Assembly (NCBI GenBank): GCA_035235625.1
Contig: CP141142.1
Span: forward strand, 42,449,644-42,513,643
Direction of reading: 5' to 3'
Length of the DNA: 64,000 nt
Source of the DNA: Saururus chinensis
Lineage: Eukaryota; Streptophyta; Magnoliopsida; Piperales; Saururaceae
The stretch's first letter is position 1. Each line of letters opens with the position of its first letter. Shown in pieces: positions 35,471-47,224 of this stretch. The position numbers and the translations under genes were made by a program. The notes under the pieces are model-generated. The model made no database searches. It worked only from the letters and a program-made list of their open reading frames with translations, and was not told the origin of the DNA.

Positions 35471-37190
35471 AGTATTACTTGAACTTAATTAATCTCACAA
35501 CATGTTGAGGATTGTAGTGCACCTGAATTGGGTGTGAAAGGAGCTAAGTTATAGGTGGATGATGCAGGGGCATGCTTGTATTTAAGGAGAGGCAATTGTA
35601 ACAATTAGTGTCATATTTACAATGTGTTTTCTCATCAAGTTGTTGTCAATTTTTGTTTCAAGGCATATATGTTCTTTAGTTGAAGAAATGATTACATACA
35701 ACAAGTTCTATATCAATAAAGAGGATATTAAATACAAGAAGATCAAGCTCGAGGAAGAACATATAATAAAAGCTCAAGAAAAAGAAGATTGCTAGCTCCA
35801 ACTTCTTTAATATGTAAATTCACTTGGTTTAGTATACCCTAGTTGACTTTTATAAGGCCCTAGTAAAATAGGAAAAAATCTTTATCTATTTAGTTTGGAA
35901 ATTTTGATATTAAAACTCTAAAATGCCAAGTTTAGGCACACATGCCAACCATGGGCTCACTTATCTAACCTTAGGTACACTTACCCAACTTTAAGGGCAT
36001 ATGCCATCCTCAAGCTTACTTGCTCACCCATGGGCAAGTTAACTCATGAATCCTACTCTATAAATACGCATGTTTGGGTAAAGACTTGAGGTGGATAGTC
36101 CCCCTCAAAAGCTCCTAACATTTCCTTCTAAAAGCCTTGCCTATTTATTAGAAAACTTTAGCATCATGCCTTAAATATTCTTTCAACATTCATTGGGATA
36201 TCAATAGATTCTTCGTAGATATCTATGGAATAAATTTAAGCACGATTGGCTTAGTTTTCTTGTTTCTTAGATAAACCATTAGAAATCAAAGATTTTTAGC
36301 AATTCTCTTGGCTTTTGCCCTTATCCTTGCAAAACTTGTAAAAAACTTGAGTAATTTCTTATTCTTCCTCCTTTCTTTTGGCAATAGCGACAAAAGTCTC
36401 TTTGTGAGATTGTTAGAAGAGATTCAAGACTAGTTAGCCAAGGTTTTGTTCACTTCTAATGAAAACCATTTAGAAACCTAAAATATTCCTTCTAAAAAGC
36501 CTCAACAACTTCAAAATATCAAGTCAAATCTAAAGATAAATGCAGGATGACCAAAAAGTTGAAGAATGGATTCAAGCATGAGTGTAGAATTAACTCATCC
36601 TCACTAAAAGATGAAGTTCTATAAAGCTTTTCTTTTTGCATTTGTAGATAGTGGAGTAAACTAAATAGTTCGAACACTTGGGTAAGAGATACAAGCTTTG
36701 CATAACCCATAGTGAGTTAGGATTAATTCATTGTAAAGATGTACTCAAATGTTTGAACGGTTACCAATGACCAAAGAAAAAAACGAGTTTGTAAATGGTT
36801 ATAAGATAGCCATCCTCGCTAAAAGAGGAAGTTCTATGAAGCTTTTCTTTTTGCATTTGTAGATAGTGGAGTAAACTAAATAGTTTGAACACTTGGGTGA
36901 GAGATATGGGCTTTGCATGACCCATAGTGAGTTAGGATTAATTCATTGTAAGGATGCACTATGTCATCATGCCTTTTTTTCTCTTGTCCAAACTATGTCT
37001 TCGTGTATCCCTCTATCATGTCCTTCTCCACCTTCTATGGCAATGGATGTGAATATGACTTAGGCTATATCTTAATGTAATAAACAATATATACACTAGA
37101 ATAGGTACCAAATCTGGCTAAGATAATATTGCATAATGAAGATCCCAAAGTGGCAATTGGGAAAGGAATTTTTGGTTAATTTATTGGCCC
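35471..37190. other. no gene seen; AT-rich repeat remnants
   Basis: The only clear structure is a direct duplication of about 150 bp at 36596-36745 and 36811-36960. No coding frame of note is present. Confidence 0.5.
36596..36960. repeat. ~150-bp direct repeat, 215-bp offset
   Basis: Both copies (36596-36745, 36811-36960) carry GCTTTTCTTTTTGCATTTGT, AGATAGTGGAGTAAAC and ATAGTGAGTTAGGATTAATT in the same order, with about 10% differences. A diverged spacer separates them. Confidence 0.85.
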
Positions 37191-37195
37191 TCTCC

Positions 37196-39245
37196 TCATG
37201 CATATACATGTATGCATCGATAACCTACACACATCAAAGCATACATTATATGTTTAAGCAATATTGGATACTTATATTGAAATACTAAGTAATTATACTT
37301 ACACCGAGGAGATGGACTCCCCTTAGGCATATCTACTAGATTGCTATTTGTGATAACCCTTGCCACATAGTGGCTCCCGTCTTTAATAAATTTGTTAAGA
37401 GTATCTTGATCTCTCTCACTCAAATGAAAGAGAGGACTGCACAACTAGATCCTTAGGGGCTGAGTGAGGATGATAGACCTAGTTTGTTTGAGTGGGGTTT
37501 GTGAAGAAACCTGTATTGTTGCAGCCTCATCTAGAATTAATAGTTTTTTCTCTCTTCTTCCTCTACTTCTCCTTCATGAAGGGTGTACCATACTTCTTAC
37601 ATTTAAACTTTAACCTTATAGGTCTCTTTGATAGGCCCTCCACTTCCTCAATAGCCTCATCCTTCTCCCCTTCCCCCCTCTCCTCTCCCTCCTTATCCTT
37701 CTTTCTCTCCTTCACATGCTCTCTCCCTTCTTATCATTCTTTATCTCCTCTCCCTCCCCATGCTCCACTCCCTCGGCTTGCTCCTCTCCCTCTCCCTGCT
37801 CCTCCCTCTCCCCTTGCTCCTCTCCATCCTCCTCTCCCTCCCCCTTCTCTCCCTCCTCTCTACCCTCCTCTCCCTCCACCTCTTCCTCATCTCCCTTGTC
37901 CTTTCCCGCCTCCTCATATCCCTCATAGTGTCCCTCATTATTTCTCTCCTCCCCATCTTCTGCATCATCCTCTTCACCATCTTTCTCCTCATCCTTAGTG
38001 GGAGGGGGGGTATACCTCTTTGGTGGCCTCTCCACCAAATGCTCAACAATGTTTTATAAACTTTTAATATTTGTTGAAATTATGGCTATGACACCATACA
38101 GCTGGCCTACTGGGTAACCCCCATCCTCCAATCCCTTCATATCCCCTTGCACAACTCCAAGCACAGTGGCGATATTCTCTATGGAGGCCTTCAAGACAGC
38201 CAGTCCTTCCCCACTCTCATCCACCGTCACCTTCCTTTTCTTCAAAACTTTACCTGCCCCTTGAGTGAGATATTCCTCGCTTAGTGCAGGAATCAAAATT
38301 GGCACAATCTACACTCAACATGTGGGCAATAAATTTTAGCCTGCAAACATATAACTTGAACATCTGTTAAATACTTAAAGAATACTAGGTTATAAAAATC
38401 ACCTCTCCAATTTGTAAATACTTAAACAACTGGGAATAGTTGCCCAATGACCTATGGTGCTTTACCTTTTTCTCATCCTTAAGTAGGCCACAAATTGGCC
38501 ACTTGCAAAAACGGGGAAACTTGTCTGGCACAGTCGACTCAAACATCTTGAAGTGCTCAAATACCCAAACCTAAAACATAAGGGAATCTAATTAGTATGG
38601 TGTAATTCTCATACAATCAGGTGAAGACACTTATTAATTAAGTAGAAAATCCTTGAAGAACAAATGCACCTCCAATCAAAGAGCCCCAACTCTCATACTT
38701 GTCAGACTCCTTCAACATGAGCTTCACTTGACACAAGAGGTTGTGAGACTACTAATTAGTCATGAATAGTTTGTGCCCAGTCATACATGTGGAAGTCATT
38801 CAAGTCATCCAAAAGGTACACCAACTCATTCTTGACCACTTTGTTGGTCTGCAGAAATAGGAGGCATGCAAAAATGTGAAAGATGATCATCCTTGCATAG
38901 TCATCCACTGAGTTAGTGTTGGTCTTCTTCGATAAGTTGTCCAACATCTTCTCAATCTCTCCCCTACTATCATGGCCTAAGCCAATTTACCCCCCATCCT
39001 TAGCCTTGTTATGACGGCCACATCTTGCATTGTGAAGTTCACAGTGTGGCCCTTTATTATAATGCCAGAGGTGGTCTCTGACCATATTCTAAAATGACTT
39101 CAAATAATGATGTTTGACATGTTATGGTAGTGGCGTTCAGAAGCATGCCAAAAGGCGATTTTGGCTTTGGATTTGTGGGGAGGAAGAGACAATTTGTACT
39201 AACTTCGAAAGTCCCTTTTGTGCGTAAGGGACAATGAAAGATTCT
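37196..39245 (-). pseudogene. transposon gene remnant, plant-mobile-domain/DUF1985-like with acidic region
   Basis: Minus-strand pieces in order: residues VNFTMQDVAVITRLRMGGK (around 39035-38985), resembling the FTLxDVALLTGL motif of plant mobile domains; then YARMIIFHIFACLLFLQTNK and a following LVYLLDDLNDFHMYDWAQ stretch (38947-38756); then KRKVTVDESGEG with a short helical stretch (38305-38054); then a Glu/Gly/Asp-rich run of ~80 residues (38038-37712). Stops and frame changes separate the pieces, and some gaps could be introns. Such proteins are carried by MULE-type and Ulp1-protease-bearing plant DNA transposons. No protease or transposase core is visible here. The host of the element and its ends are not identifiable. 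Confidence 0.5.
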
Positions 39246-39359
39246 CTCCGCTTCTTGGTCAATTCCTCTTAGTCAATTCATATTTACCTACAACAATAGA
39301 TATAGATTAATAAGAAAACGGTATAACATGAATAATGATAAAATATTTTAGCAATAATG

Positions 39360-40310
39360 CTAAATCATTACAACTTCAAGAAGAAGCTAATTAAGAAAGT
39401 TGGTTAATTAAACTTTAAGAATAATGCTAAATCATTTATGCAATAATGTCAATCGTTTTAAAATTAGTGTTAAAGTCTTACCACTTCAAAATTATAATTG
39501 CAGATATAGTGGATTCAAGTAAGTAATCATTTTACTTTTGCTTAGGATTCCTTCAAAATGTAGCATATAAGAATTATTGCTAAAATGTTTTAACAATAAA
39601 GCAAATTAAAGTCTTACAACTTCAATTTTATGATTGCAGCCTAAAATCATTTTAGCTTAGGATTCTTTTATGATGAATCAGATACTAAACAAAAATGGTG
39701 AATCATTTTGTCAAAAAAATAATTAAGTCAAAGTTGGTGAATCATTATGTCACAACGATTTAGCATTATTTATTGTTAATGTCTTACAACTTCAAATTTA
39801 TAAGTGGAGCCTGATAAAATTCAAGTAAGTAATTGCTTACTCTTAGGATTCTTTTATAATGAATCCAATAATATACAAGGTTGGTGAATCAAACGTCAAG
39901 AATAATGCTAAAACCTTTTAGCAATAATGCTAGAACATTTTAGCATTATTGTTAAAGCGTTATAACTTCAAATTTATTAGTGCAGCTTAAATAATTGCAA
40001 GTAAGTAATCATTTTTAGCTTAGGATTATTTTATAATGAAGCAGATAATCATTATTTCTAAAACATGTTAGCATTGTAGTCAAATTCTTACAACTTCAAA
40101 AATTATGAGTGCATTTGATATAACTTCAATTACGTAATCATTTCAACTTATGATTCTTTTAAAATGAAGGAGATAATTACATTAATGGTAAATCAAACAT
40201 CTACAATAAAGCTAAAACATTTCAGCATTATTATTGATGTCTTGCAACAACATTTACAAGTCCAGCTTCAATAATTTCAAGTACTTAGGATTCTTATAAA
40301 ATGAAGCAGA
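39360..40310. repeat. degenerate tandem repeat, about six copies
   Basis: The marker (C)TTAGGATTCTTTTATAATGAA recurs near 39541, 39655, 39842, 40019, 40147 and 40284, i.e. at 114-187-bp spacing. It is accompanied by TCTTACAACTTCAAA-like, CAAGTAAGTAATCATTTTA and AATAATGCTAAA-like blocks. Units vary in length, so it is an old, eroded array. No coding potential. Confidence 0.7.
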
Positions 40311-42120
40311 ATTGGGTAACAATCAGGATTAAAATAAACCTTTGTTTCCTTTCCATCCTCTATCAAAATTTAGAGGACTATAGCAATTGTTGTGGTGGAT
40401 ACACAGCTGTTCAAGGACGAGGAAAAAATTTCTTAAACAATGCATAAATTCAAGAATTGAACAAACAACAACCATAAGAAAGATGAAGGATATCCAAATT
40501 TTTATTTACACACTTAAGAAAATAAATAATAGATCACTTTATTATGATAATGCTCTCAACATAAGGCAATTTCACAAATGGGGAAGTCATTGCAATTTTC
40601 AAACAATGTAATCTTTTATTCTAAAATAAGAGAAAAACCCAAGTGTAAATCATTCGCGGAGTAAGGACACGAAGTACAATAGTATATAAATCTTCAAACA
40701 CCATGCATACAATAATACAAAAGGCACAACATTAGGTCTATATATATATATGAGTTCCTGCCAAACCGTATTTTATGAACACCAAAGCCATACAAAGAAA
40801 AAAATATCTTAAATCATGATAGATTTAGCCTCACCTCCTCCTAAAACAACAAAAAAGATAAAAGAACTTGCTCTCTAGCGTGGTTCAAGAAGAAAGCAAA
40901 ATATAAATTCCCTTCTTAAGCCAAAAATCAAGAGAGATAAGAGAAACGACTAACTTTGTGGTTCACATTATTAAACACACAAAAATATCCTTTTCACGCC
41001 ATAAAACTTAGACTGTTACTCAACTTCGAGTCAATACAATGAAATAAAGTCCACCTACCTATTGGTCAAGAAATTCGCAAGTAGAAACTAACATGGTGAT
41101 ACGCATCCCTCTCTCAGTCTTTGCCTAAGCTATTTTGGGACATACGAAAGGAAAACCCAATCCATCTATTCCAAGATCTTCTACGTTAAATAGCTCAAAC
41201 ACCTGAATACTAATCATACTTTTATCACAGAATAGATAACCATTTGAACAAAACAATCAAACGGCTCTATAAACCAAAACTGGAAAATATGTATAAGACA
41301 GAAAAATCATTCCACAAAAAAGAATAGAGACAAATATATAAATCCCAAAACTTGGTTCAAAATCAGACCTATCATCTAAAGTCTGCATGAAGAGACTTTG
41401 GGAACGACTCAGGGAACCTCTAATGAAAGGGAAGCAAAGGGGTCAGGAGGGGGCTCGTGAAGTGGATCATTAATTGATACAAAGATCACGAGTGCTATAC
41501 AATATGCATTTCACCTATTGATAAAAATCCAATCATTTTCTACACAGATCACCCAAAAAATCATATCTTTCAAGAAAACCAATTAAAATTTAACGGCTTC
41601 AACATGTAAGGAGCAAATAAAAATCACTACACATACAAACATTTGGGAATATATGTTTGAGAGTTGTACCTAGGGATGGGGGGTTGGGATCAATGAGAGA
41701 GGGGAGAGATAGAGTCGAACAGAGATGCAAGGGAGAGTGAGGGGAGAGATTGAGGGAGGCCGGAGGTGGGAGATTGAGGGGAGGCAGGGCATTCCAGAGG
41801 GTAATCTACCTAGAATAGGTGGGGCAATCCGGAGGTGGGAGAGAGGGGCGAGTCAAGGTAGTCTAGAGGTGGGAGAAAGGGACAAGCCAAGGCAGTCCGG
41901 AAGCGGGAGAGGGGCGAGTTGGGATAGTCCAGAGGCAATCCGTAGCTGGAACTGAGAGGGGGGGAATGGAAGGACGGAGGCGGGAAAATGAGGGGGAGGC
42001 GGGACTTAGGGGAGAAAAAGAGAACATTAAAGAGAGCCGGGTAAGTGATTGAGAGCCGTTCAGATGGTATCGAATGACTCTCAATCAATCACCCGGATAT
42101 GAGGAAGGTCAGGTTAATCT
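40311..42120. other. no gene seen; GA-rich tract and small hairpin
   Basis: 41680-42020 is strongly purine-rich (GGGAG/GGTGGGAG variants) and yields only low-complexity frames. 42037-42055 and 42078-42096 are 19-bp arms of a hairpin (CCGGGTAAGTGATTGAGAG against CTCTCAATCAATCACCCGG, 17 of 19 paired). Otherwise nothing is recognised. Confidence 0.5.
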
Positions 42121-42228
<108 letters not shown>

Positions 42229-42748
42229 TACGGATGTTGTAAAAACATGTTATGAAAATGCATAAATGTATTTTGAACCCATTTTCATAGGCCACTATTA
42301 AATGGGGGTATGGGAAAGGGGGGTTTAGTGACAAATCACGGAGAAACAAGATTGGTATATTTTTTCCTCATTTTGATGAGTGGGATCCATTTATCAAGGC
42401 CGGTTAAAGTTTTAACAGATGGGTCTCACATGTTGGAATGACCCAAATTTAGTAAACCTCAATCTTTAATTGAGATCTTTATATCATGATTGGTTTTGTA
42501 CCTATCTCTTAGCTTAAAGACCTAAATTAGGAACTGTAATTTCAACTGTTGACTTGATAGTGAGATTAAAGTGTCATGACGAAAGGGTTTATGTCCAAAT
42601 AGGCCCAAATTTTATGGACCCTTTTTTTAATGATGTTTTTTTATATTTCCCTTGGTCTTACCCTAAACACACACACACACCCAAGACTTGTAGTTGATTG
42701 ATTCAAAATATTTCCCCCTATATATATTATAGGGGATTAACTGATTAA

Positions 42749-43280
42749 GGGGGCATTTGGGTACTGAATTAATTCGATGTCGAATTAATTCTAAAAATTC
42801 ACCGCCGAATGTGAATTACGTTTGGTAATAGAATTTGTTAAAATAAATTCAGATGTCATGTCAAACCTAATTTTAAACTTTAAATTAATATAACTCTCTC
42901 TCTCGAATTCGGATATGCACGTTCTTAGTATTATTATACTTCTAAATTTAAGCTTTATCAAATAAGATTTGACAAGGGTAGATAATTTTGAACTTTTAAA
43001 GTGGGCCCTATCTATATGGCATATTTTTCGAGGTTTAAATCGATATAAGAGATAACCGTTAAAAAATAATAGAATCTATGATTTTTAAAATGGTGACTAG
43101 GAGACTGAATCGACTGAATCACCATGAGGCCGATTCAGGCTTGAAACGACCTGAATCAACTTTATGGCTGAATTTTTAATTATGCGCAGCTTCTACACAC
43201 AAACATGATTCTAATAATTAAAGCCTGAATTGAGGCTGTATCAATTGAATCTTCCCAAAATTTAGCACCTAAACGTCCCC
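42749..43280. mobile_element. PIF/Harbinger (Tourist-like) nonautonomous element
   Basis: The 532-bp element starts GGGGGCATTTGGGTACTGAA and ends TTTAGCACCTAAACGTCCCC. The ends are inverted repeats with the GGG...TTTGG(G) character of Tourist elements. An intact TAA target-site duplication flanks it (42746-42748, 43281-43283). No transposase is present. Confidence 0.82.
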
Positions 43281-43599
43281 TAAGTACATAGCTATCTAAG
43301 AAGTTATTTAAATATATTCAAATTGATCTCAATTCAAATTGATCTCAAGCTGAATTGCAAGTTGATATCAACTCGATCCAAGATATTCACCTGATTCAAG
43401 ATATTTTCAAACTAAATTGATTCCAACAGTGGGTTAATCAACCACATCTGAGCTTGAACCAAACTAAGCCAAGCCAATTTCAAATTGAACTGATCTTATT
43501 AGTACCATTATGGGATATAAAGTGAATGTAAACCATCTCTTTTACATTTGTGCTATAAAAAATAAATTAGTATAAAAAATAAAAAGACAAATAAGGTGA

Positions 43600-43638
<39 letters not shown>

Positions 43639-43648
43639 GATAATAGTA

Positions 43649-43788
43649 CATTTAGTTCATCTTAAGTAGTTGGACCATGCCGAGACACTTTTCCCACCCA
43701 ATCAAAACTTGCCATGTCACAATTAAAAGAGTGAAAAATAGCTTTTACATTTTTTTGAAAAGTCCAACTACTTAAAATGAACTAAATG
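43649..43788. mobile_element. 140-bp palindromic TA-insertion MITE
   Basis: Arms of ~26 bp (CATTTAGTTCATCTTAAGTA plus GTTGGA; mirrored at TCCAAC then TACTTAAAATGAACTAAATG) have one or two mismatches. TA flanks both ends (43647-43648, 43789-43790), consistent with Tc1/mariner-type insertion. Confidence 0.8.
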
Positions 43789-44213
43789 TATTCAATAATA
43801 TAAGATGAATTTTTTGCCAAATAAATCTATTAATATGAGAAGCGGAAAGTATCGTTTTCCTAAACACACAGTATTTTCATAAGATGAAAGGAGTGTAGAA
43901 GAAGCAAATGATTCTTGATCCATCATAAGTAAATGCATGTTAGAGAAAGATGACATTGACGCAGATCAGATGTACGAGATTTCTTGTTACCAATACTAGT
44001 ACCAGCACGCACATATCTCATTTAAAACTGTCACTGAAAAGGAGACTTGACCAACAACGCTCCTCTTCTAGAAGCTAGATCCACTTCAAATCCAATTCCC
44101 GTGTCCTACGCCCAGCATCGACACTGCCTAAAACACCAACCACTCTTAATTCCCAAACTGTTGCTACCCACCAGTCATGACTCCTCCTGACCCACCACAT
44201 GAACTTTCGTACT

Positions 44214-44402
44214 AAATTAATAATATTATTTAATAAAAAAGTTATTTTATATTAATAATTTTATTTTATTTTATTTATGTAATTAAGTGATTAAAAAAGT
44301 TATATATATATATATATATTTAATTTTTTTAGATGTAAATTTTACTATTTAATAAAAAAATATTATTTTTAAATATAATTATTAATATAGGACAAAGGAA
44401 AT
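44214..44402. mobile_element. AT-rich MITE family, copy 1
   Basis: The segment has TTAATAATTTTATTT..., TTTTTTTAGATGTAAATTTTA-like and TAATTATTAATATAGGA blocks in the same order as at 56333-56518 and 57657-57850. The ends are partly inverted. Very AT-rich, noncoding. Confidence 0.6.
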
Positions 44403-44780
44403 ATCTCTTATTGCTATCCCTTAAACTTGGGCGTTGTATTAATGTCAGTCTCATATTATCGATAGAAATAATGTTCCTTCTTGTTCCATTGATTAAATGA
44501 CATTTGACTTGTACCCAAAAAAAAGGCATATGATTATGTAGTCTCTAGTTGGATCTTCCATCTTACCAAAGTAATCCTAAAGCCTTCCTTGTTTTTGCTG
44601 TCCAACGATAGGTTCAAGGAAATGGTCGGCTAATCACACATCCACATTATTCCTAAAATTTTAAAAAGCGGATGCATCCAAAAGGTACCATGTCATCGGT
44701 TACTTATACACTCTTTTGTATTAGAACGAGTTAATGACAACATGTTGAGGATTAAGGGTGGTTTTAAAGTTTGTTAACAT

Positions 44781-45148
44781 CCCTTATTAACAATATAAGT
44801 CGATTAGTTCGATAAATCTGTGGTCCTCATTTAGTGGCCCATCGTCATCTTTGTGCACAAAGGGTCAAAATTGGATTTAGTGGCCTAACTAGCTTCAGGA
44901 TAAAATATTTTGTGTTGGAGATGGAAGTAACTTTTTGCTATTGAGAACCGGCAAAGTATATAATAATCCATTGTAAATGAGTTGGCGTTCATTCGCAATT
45001 GTTTAAGCTTCTGCCTCTTTGCATAGTCGGTCTTTACTGTTACTGAAGCCAGTTAGGCCACTAAATCCAATTTTAACCCTTTATGCACAAAAATGACAAT
45101 GCGGAGGACCACAAATTTATCAAACTACTAGACTTATATTCACAAGGG
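44781..45148. mobile_element. long-TIR nonautonomous element downstream of the F-box gene
   Basis: About 110-bp arms face each other. The left arm has AATATAAGTCGATTAGTTCG, TGTGGTCCTC, GGATTTAGTGGCCTAACT and GCTTCAG. The right arm carries the complements CTGAAGCCAGTTAGGCC, CACTAAATCCAA, GAGGACCAC and ACTAGACTTATATT. Exact outer ends and a duplication are not certain. Long arms suggest a MULE-type MITE. Confidence 0.65.
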
Positions 45149-45335
45149 AAAATGATGATAAAATACTGATAGACATCGAAGTGCTTGCTTATATTCACAA
45201 AATACTCGCTTTATACTTAGCTACTACAGTACTACTGCCTCATTCAACAAAGCACAACGCTCCACTCCACTCCTTGCCCAAAAAAGCACTGCAAACTAGT
45301 GCAGTAAAAGAGAGGACCACAGATTGCGGTGACTC

Positions 45336-46607
45336 TCACAGATGCACGGCGCATGCAGAGAAGACAAACCCGGAGAACCCAGATGGCGTCTCCACCGGGT
45401 CCCACTTCTTTTTCGCCGCATCCATGACGTAAGCCATGTGCCGGGTATCTCCTCCGTCCGAATATCCGGACCCGACCATGAAGACCCGATCCGACCGTCT
45501 ACCCGGACCCTCCAGAACTGCCACGCAAGCAGTCGACCGGATCAATTCCGATATGGGGCCCACATGCTTCCAACTTCTCTCCTTCGTGTCGTACTCCCTA
45601 ATCCCCCTCTGCGAATTTCCGCTGCTGCCCCCGCCCGCCTCCGCGTACCACAGGCTTGGGAACGAGGGCTTTTCCGTCATTTCGGACTTGCGCCCCGCCC
45701 TGGCCGACGCGGGCGGGCGGAAGGAGGCGGTCCGGGGACTCGAGTTGGGGTGAGGCCACACGCCGTCTACACGGGCCCACGAACCGCGGGTCGGGTCGTA
45801 GAACTCGGCCGACGAGTCGAACCGACCCTGCGAATCGGTCCCGTACCCGCTCAGCACCCAAAATCCGGCTCGGCCGTCCGCGGCCGTTGCGGCGAAGCCG
45901 TGGCACTCGTCGCGCTCCTCGGCCATGTCTGGGAGCGGCCGCCACTCATCGGCCACCGGGTCGTAGAGCTCGGCCGAGCGGAGGGCGTTCTTCTGGTTGT
46001 CGTGGCCCCCAGCCACGTAGACGGAGGAGCCCACGACGGCGCAGGCGAAGAAGGATCGGGCGGTCGACATGCTGGCCCCTCGGGCCCAACCTCCGCCCCT
46101 CACCAGGTCGAACACATAGACGTCAGCCACCGAGTCGAGGCTCGCTGGATCCCACCCGCCCACGAGGACGAGCTTCCCGGCGACGGCGACGCACTGGCAG
46201 AACATTGGAACCCCGTCAGGAAGCAGGGCCGGCGACTTTGGAAGCCTCCGCCAGGAGCCATGTCCGGCGTTATAAACAGTGAGACCGTAAACGGGCGGGG
46301 TCTTGCTGCCGCCACCACCGCCAACATCGGCGGTTTTCTCACCGGCGGGGTCGCAGGCTGGGGACCCAGATGGGTCGGCAAGGGCTTGGACGAGGCAGAC
46401 AAAGTCCTCACCTTGGCCAGCAATCTTCCGCTGGTGGTAGAAAAAATGATCAGAGAGCAGGCTCTTCCAACGGTGGCAGACAGATTTGAGACCGGAGTGG
46501 AAGCTGTACGGAACCCGGACGAGGCAGTCGAACGCGATCTCGTCCGGCAACCCAGGAATAAGACTCTGTTGCTGTTGCTGTTGCTGCTGTTGCCGCTGCA
46601 ATTCCAT
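45336..46607 (-). CDS. F-box/Kelch-repeat protein, KMD/SKIP20-like
   Basis: A single-exon frame of 423 residues, matching the ~410-420 of Arabidopsis SKIP20/KFB50 and KFB39. A polyglutamine-rich start (residues 4-14) precedes the F-box (~16-60: IPGLPDEIAFDCLVRVPY, then CHRWKSLL). Kelch repeats follow, seen as LVLVGGWDP, VYVAGGHDNQKNALRSAELY and WVLSGYGTDSQG. The F-box binds the ASK1/SKP1 adaptor of an SCF ubiquitin ligase; the Kelch propeller recruits the substrate. In Arabidopsis this subfamily (KISS ME DEADLY/KFB) directs turnover of phenylalanine ammonia-lyases and type-B response regulators; the target here is inference. Gly and Ala/Pro-rich loops and high GC suit a monocot gene. A long antisense frame is a composition shadow. 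Confidence 0.92.
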   Translation of the reverse strand: MELQRQQQQQQQQQSLIPGLPDEIAFDCLVRVPYSFHSGLKSVCHRWKSLLSDHFFYHQRKIAGQGEDFVCLVQALADPSGSPACDPAGEKTADVGGGGGSKTPPVYGLTVYNAGHGSWRRLPKSPALLPDGVPMFCQCVAVAGKLVLVGGWDPASLDSVADVYVFDLVRGGGWARGASMSTARSFFACAVVGSSVYVAGGHDNQKNALRSAELYDPVADEWRPLPDMAEERDECHGFAATAADGRAGFWVLSGYGTDSQGRFDSSAEFYDPTRGSWARVDGVWPHPNSSPRTASFRPPASARAGRKSEMTEKPSFPSLWYAEAGGGSSGNSQRGIREYDTKERSWKHVGPISELIRSTACVAVLEGPGRRSDRVFMVGSGYSDGGDTRHMAYVMDAAKKKWDPVETPSGFSGFVFSACAVHL

Positions 46608-47220
46608 CTCTTCCTCAACAGAATCTCTTCATTCAAAAGCTCAGAGACAATCAAGACTGGCTCAAAAGGAAAATCAATCAAGAAGTGGGTGGTGGAGATA
46701 GCAACACAGCTGGTTGGTATTCACTGAAGATCAGGGTAATCGTTTGCTGGATGAGTATTTGCCTATATGCGTGGAGCTGGTGCAGTTTCAGGGGATATGA
46801 AGGCAGGGAAGAAAACTGGAGCTTCCAGAAGTGTGATGGGGATGGGCCATGGGGAGGAAGTTTGAGCTTGGAGGGGTTTAAGTAGAGACTTGTTCTTGTA
46901 TTGGGAGGGGTCCACATGCAGGGATGTGAGATAGATGATGAGGATAGAGTGATAGACATCACCGCTTTTAAATTGATCTTTATCTTCGTTTCTGTATTCT
47001 TCAACTCTTTTAAGGCTAAAAAAACGTGAAATACATATTTTTATGGAGTAGAGTGCCGGACTTTTCTTTTCGTTTTTGGCGAGAGAGAGTGCCCGAGTTG
47101 AGCCTCTTGAGTGTGACTGGTGACTACACACATAGTCACACACACACAAAAAAAAAACTAATTAAGAGTCATAGTTACTGGGGAAAGTTAATCTTAGTTT
47201 ACGGTTCACACGCGAAAGTA
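46608..47220. other. F-box gene upstream region
   Basis: The probable promoter and 5' leader of the F-box gene, on the minus strand. A small pyrimidine/purine tract is visible, but no TATA box or known element stands out. Confidence 0.4.
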
Positions 47221-47224
47221 TGAA

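Larger units (their letters stand above)
43284..44780. other. intergenic, two MITEs and a (TA)n tract, no gene
   Basis: Apart from the MITEs at 43649-43788 and 44214-44402 and a (TA)n run at about 43603-43634, the sequence is AT-rich with nothing recognisable. Confidence 0.5.

Noticed and set aside
37492-37998. 168-residue Ser/Pro/Leu-rich plus-strand frame
   Set aside because: It is the complement of the acidic Glu/Gly run on the minus strand and is low complexity throughout.
45342-46727. 461-residue open frame antisense to the F-box gene
   Set aside because: High third-position GC of the F-box gene leaves the opposite strand open. The antisense protein is Arg/Pro/Gly-rich with no family, while the sense frame has clear F-box and Kelch motifs.
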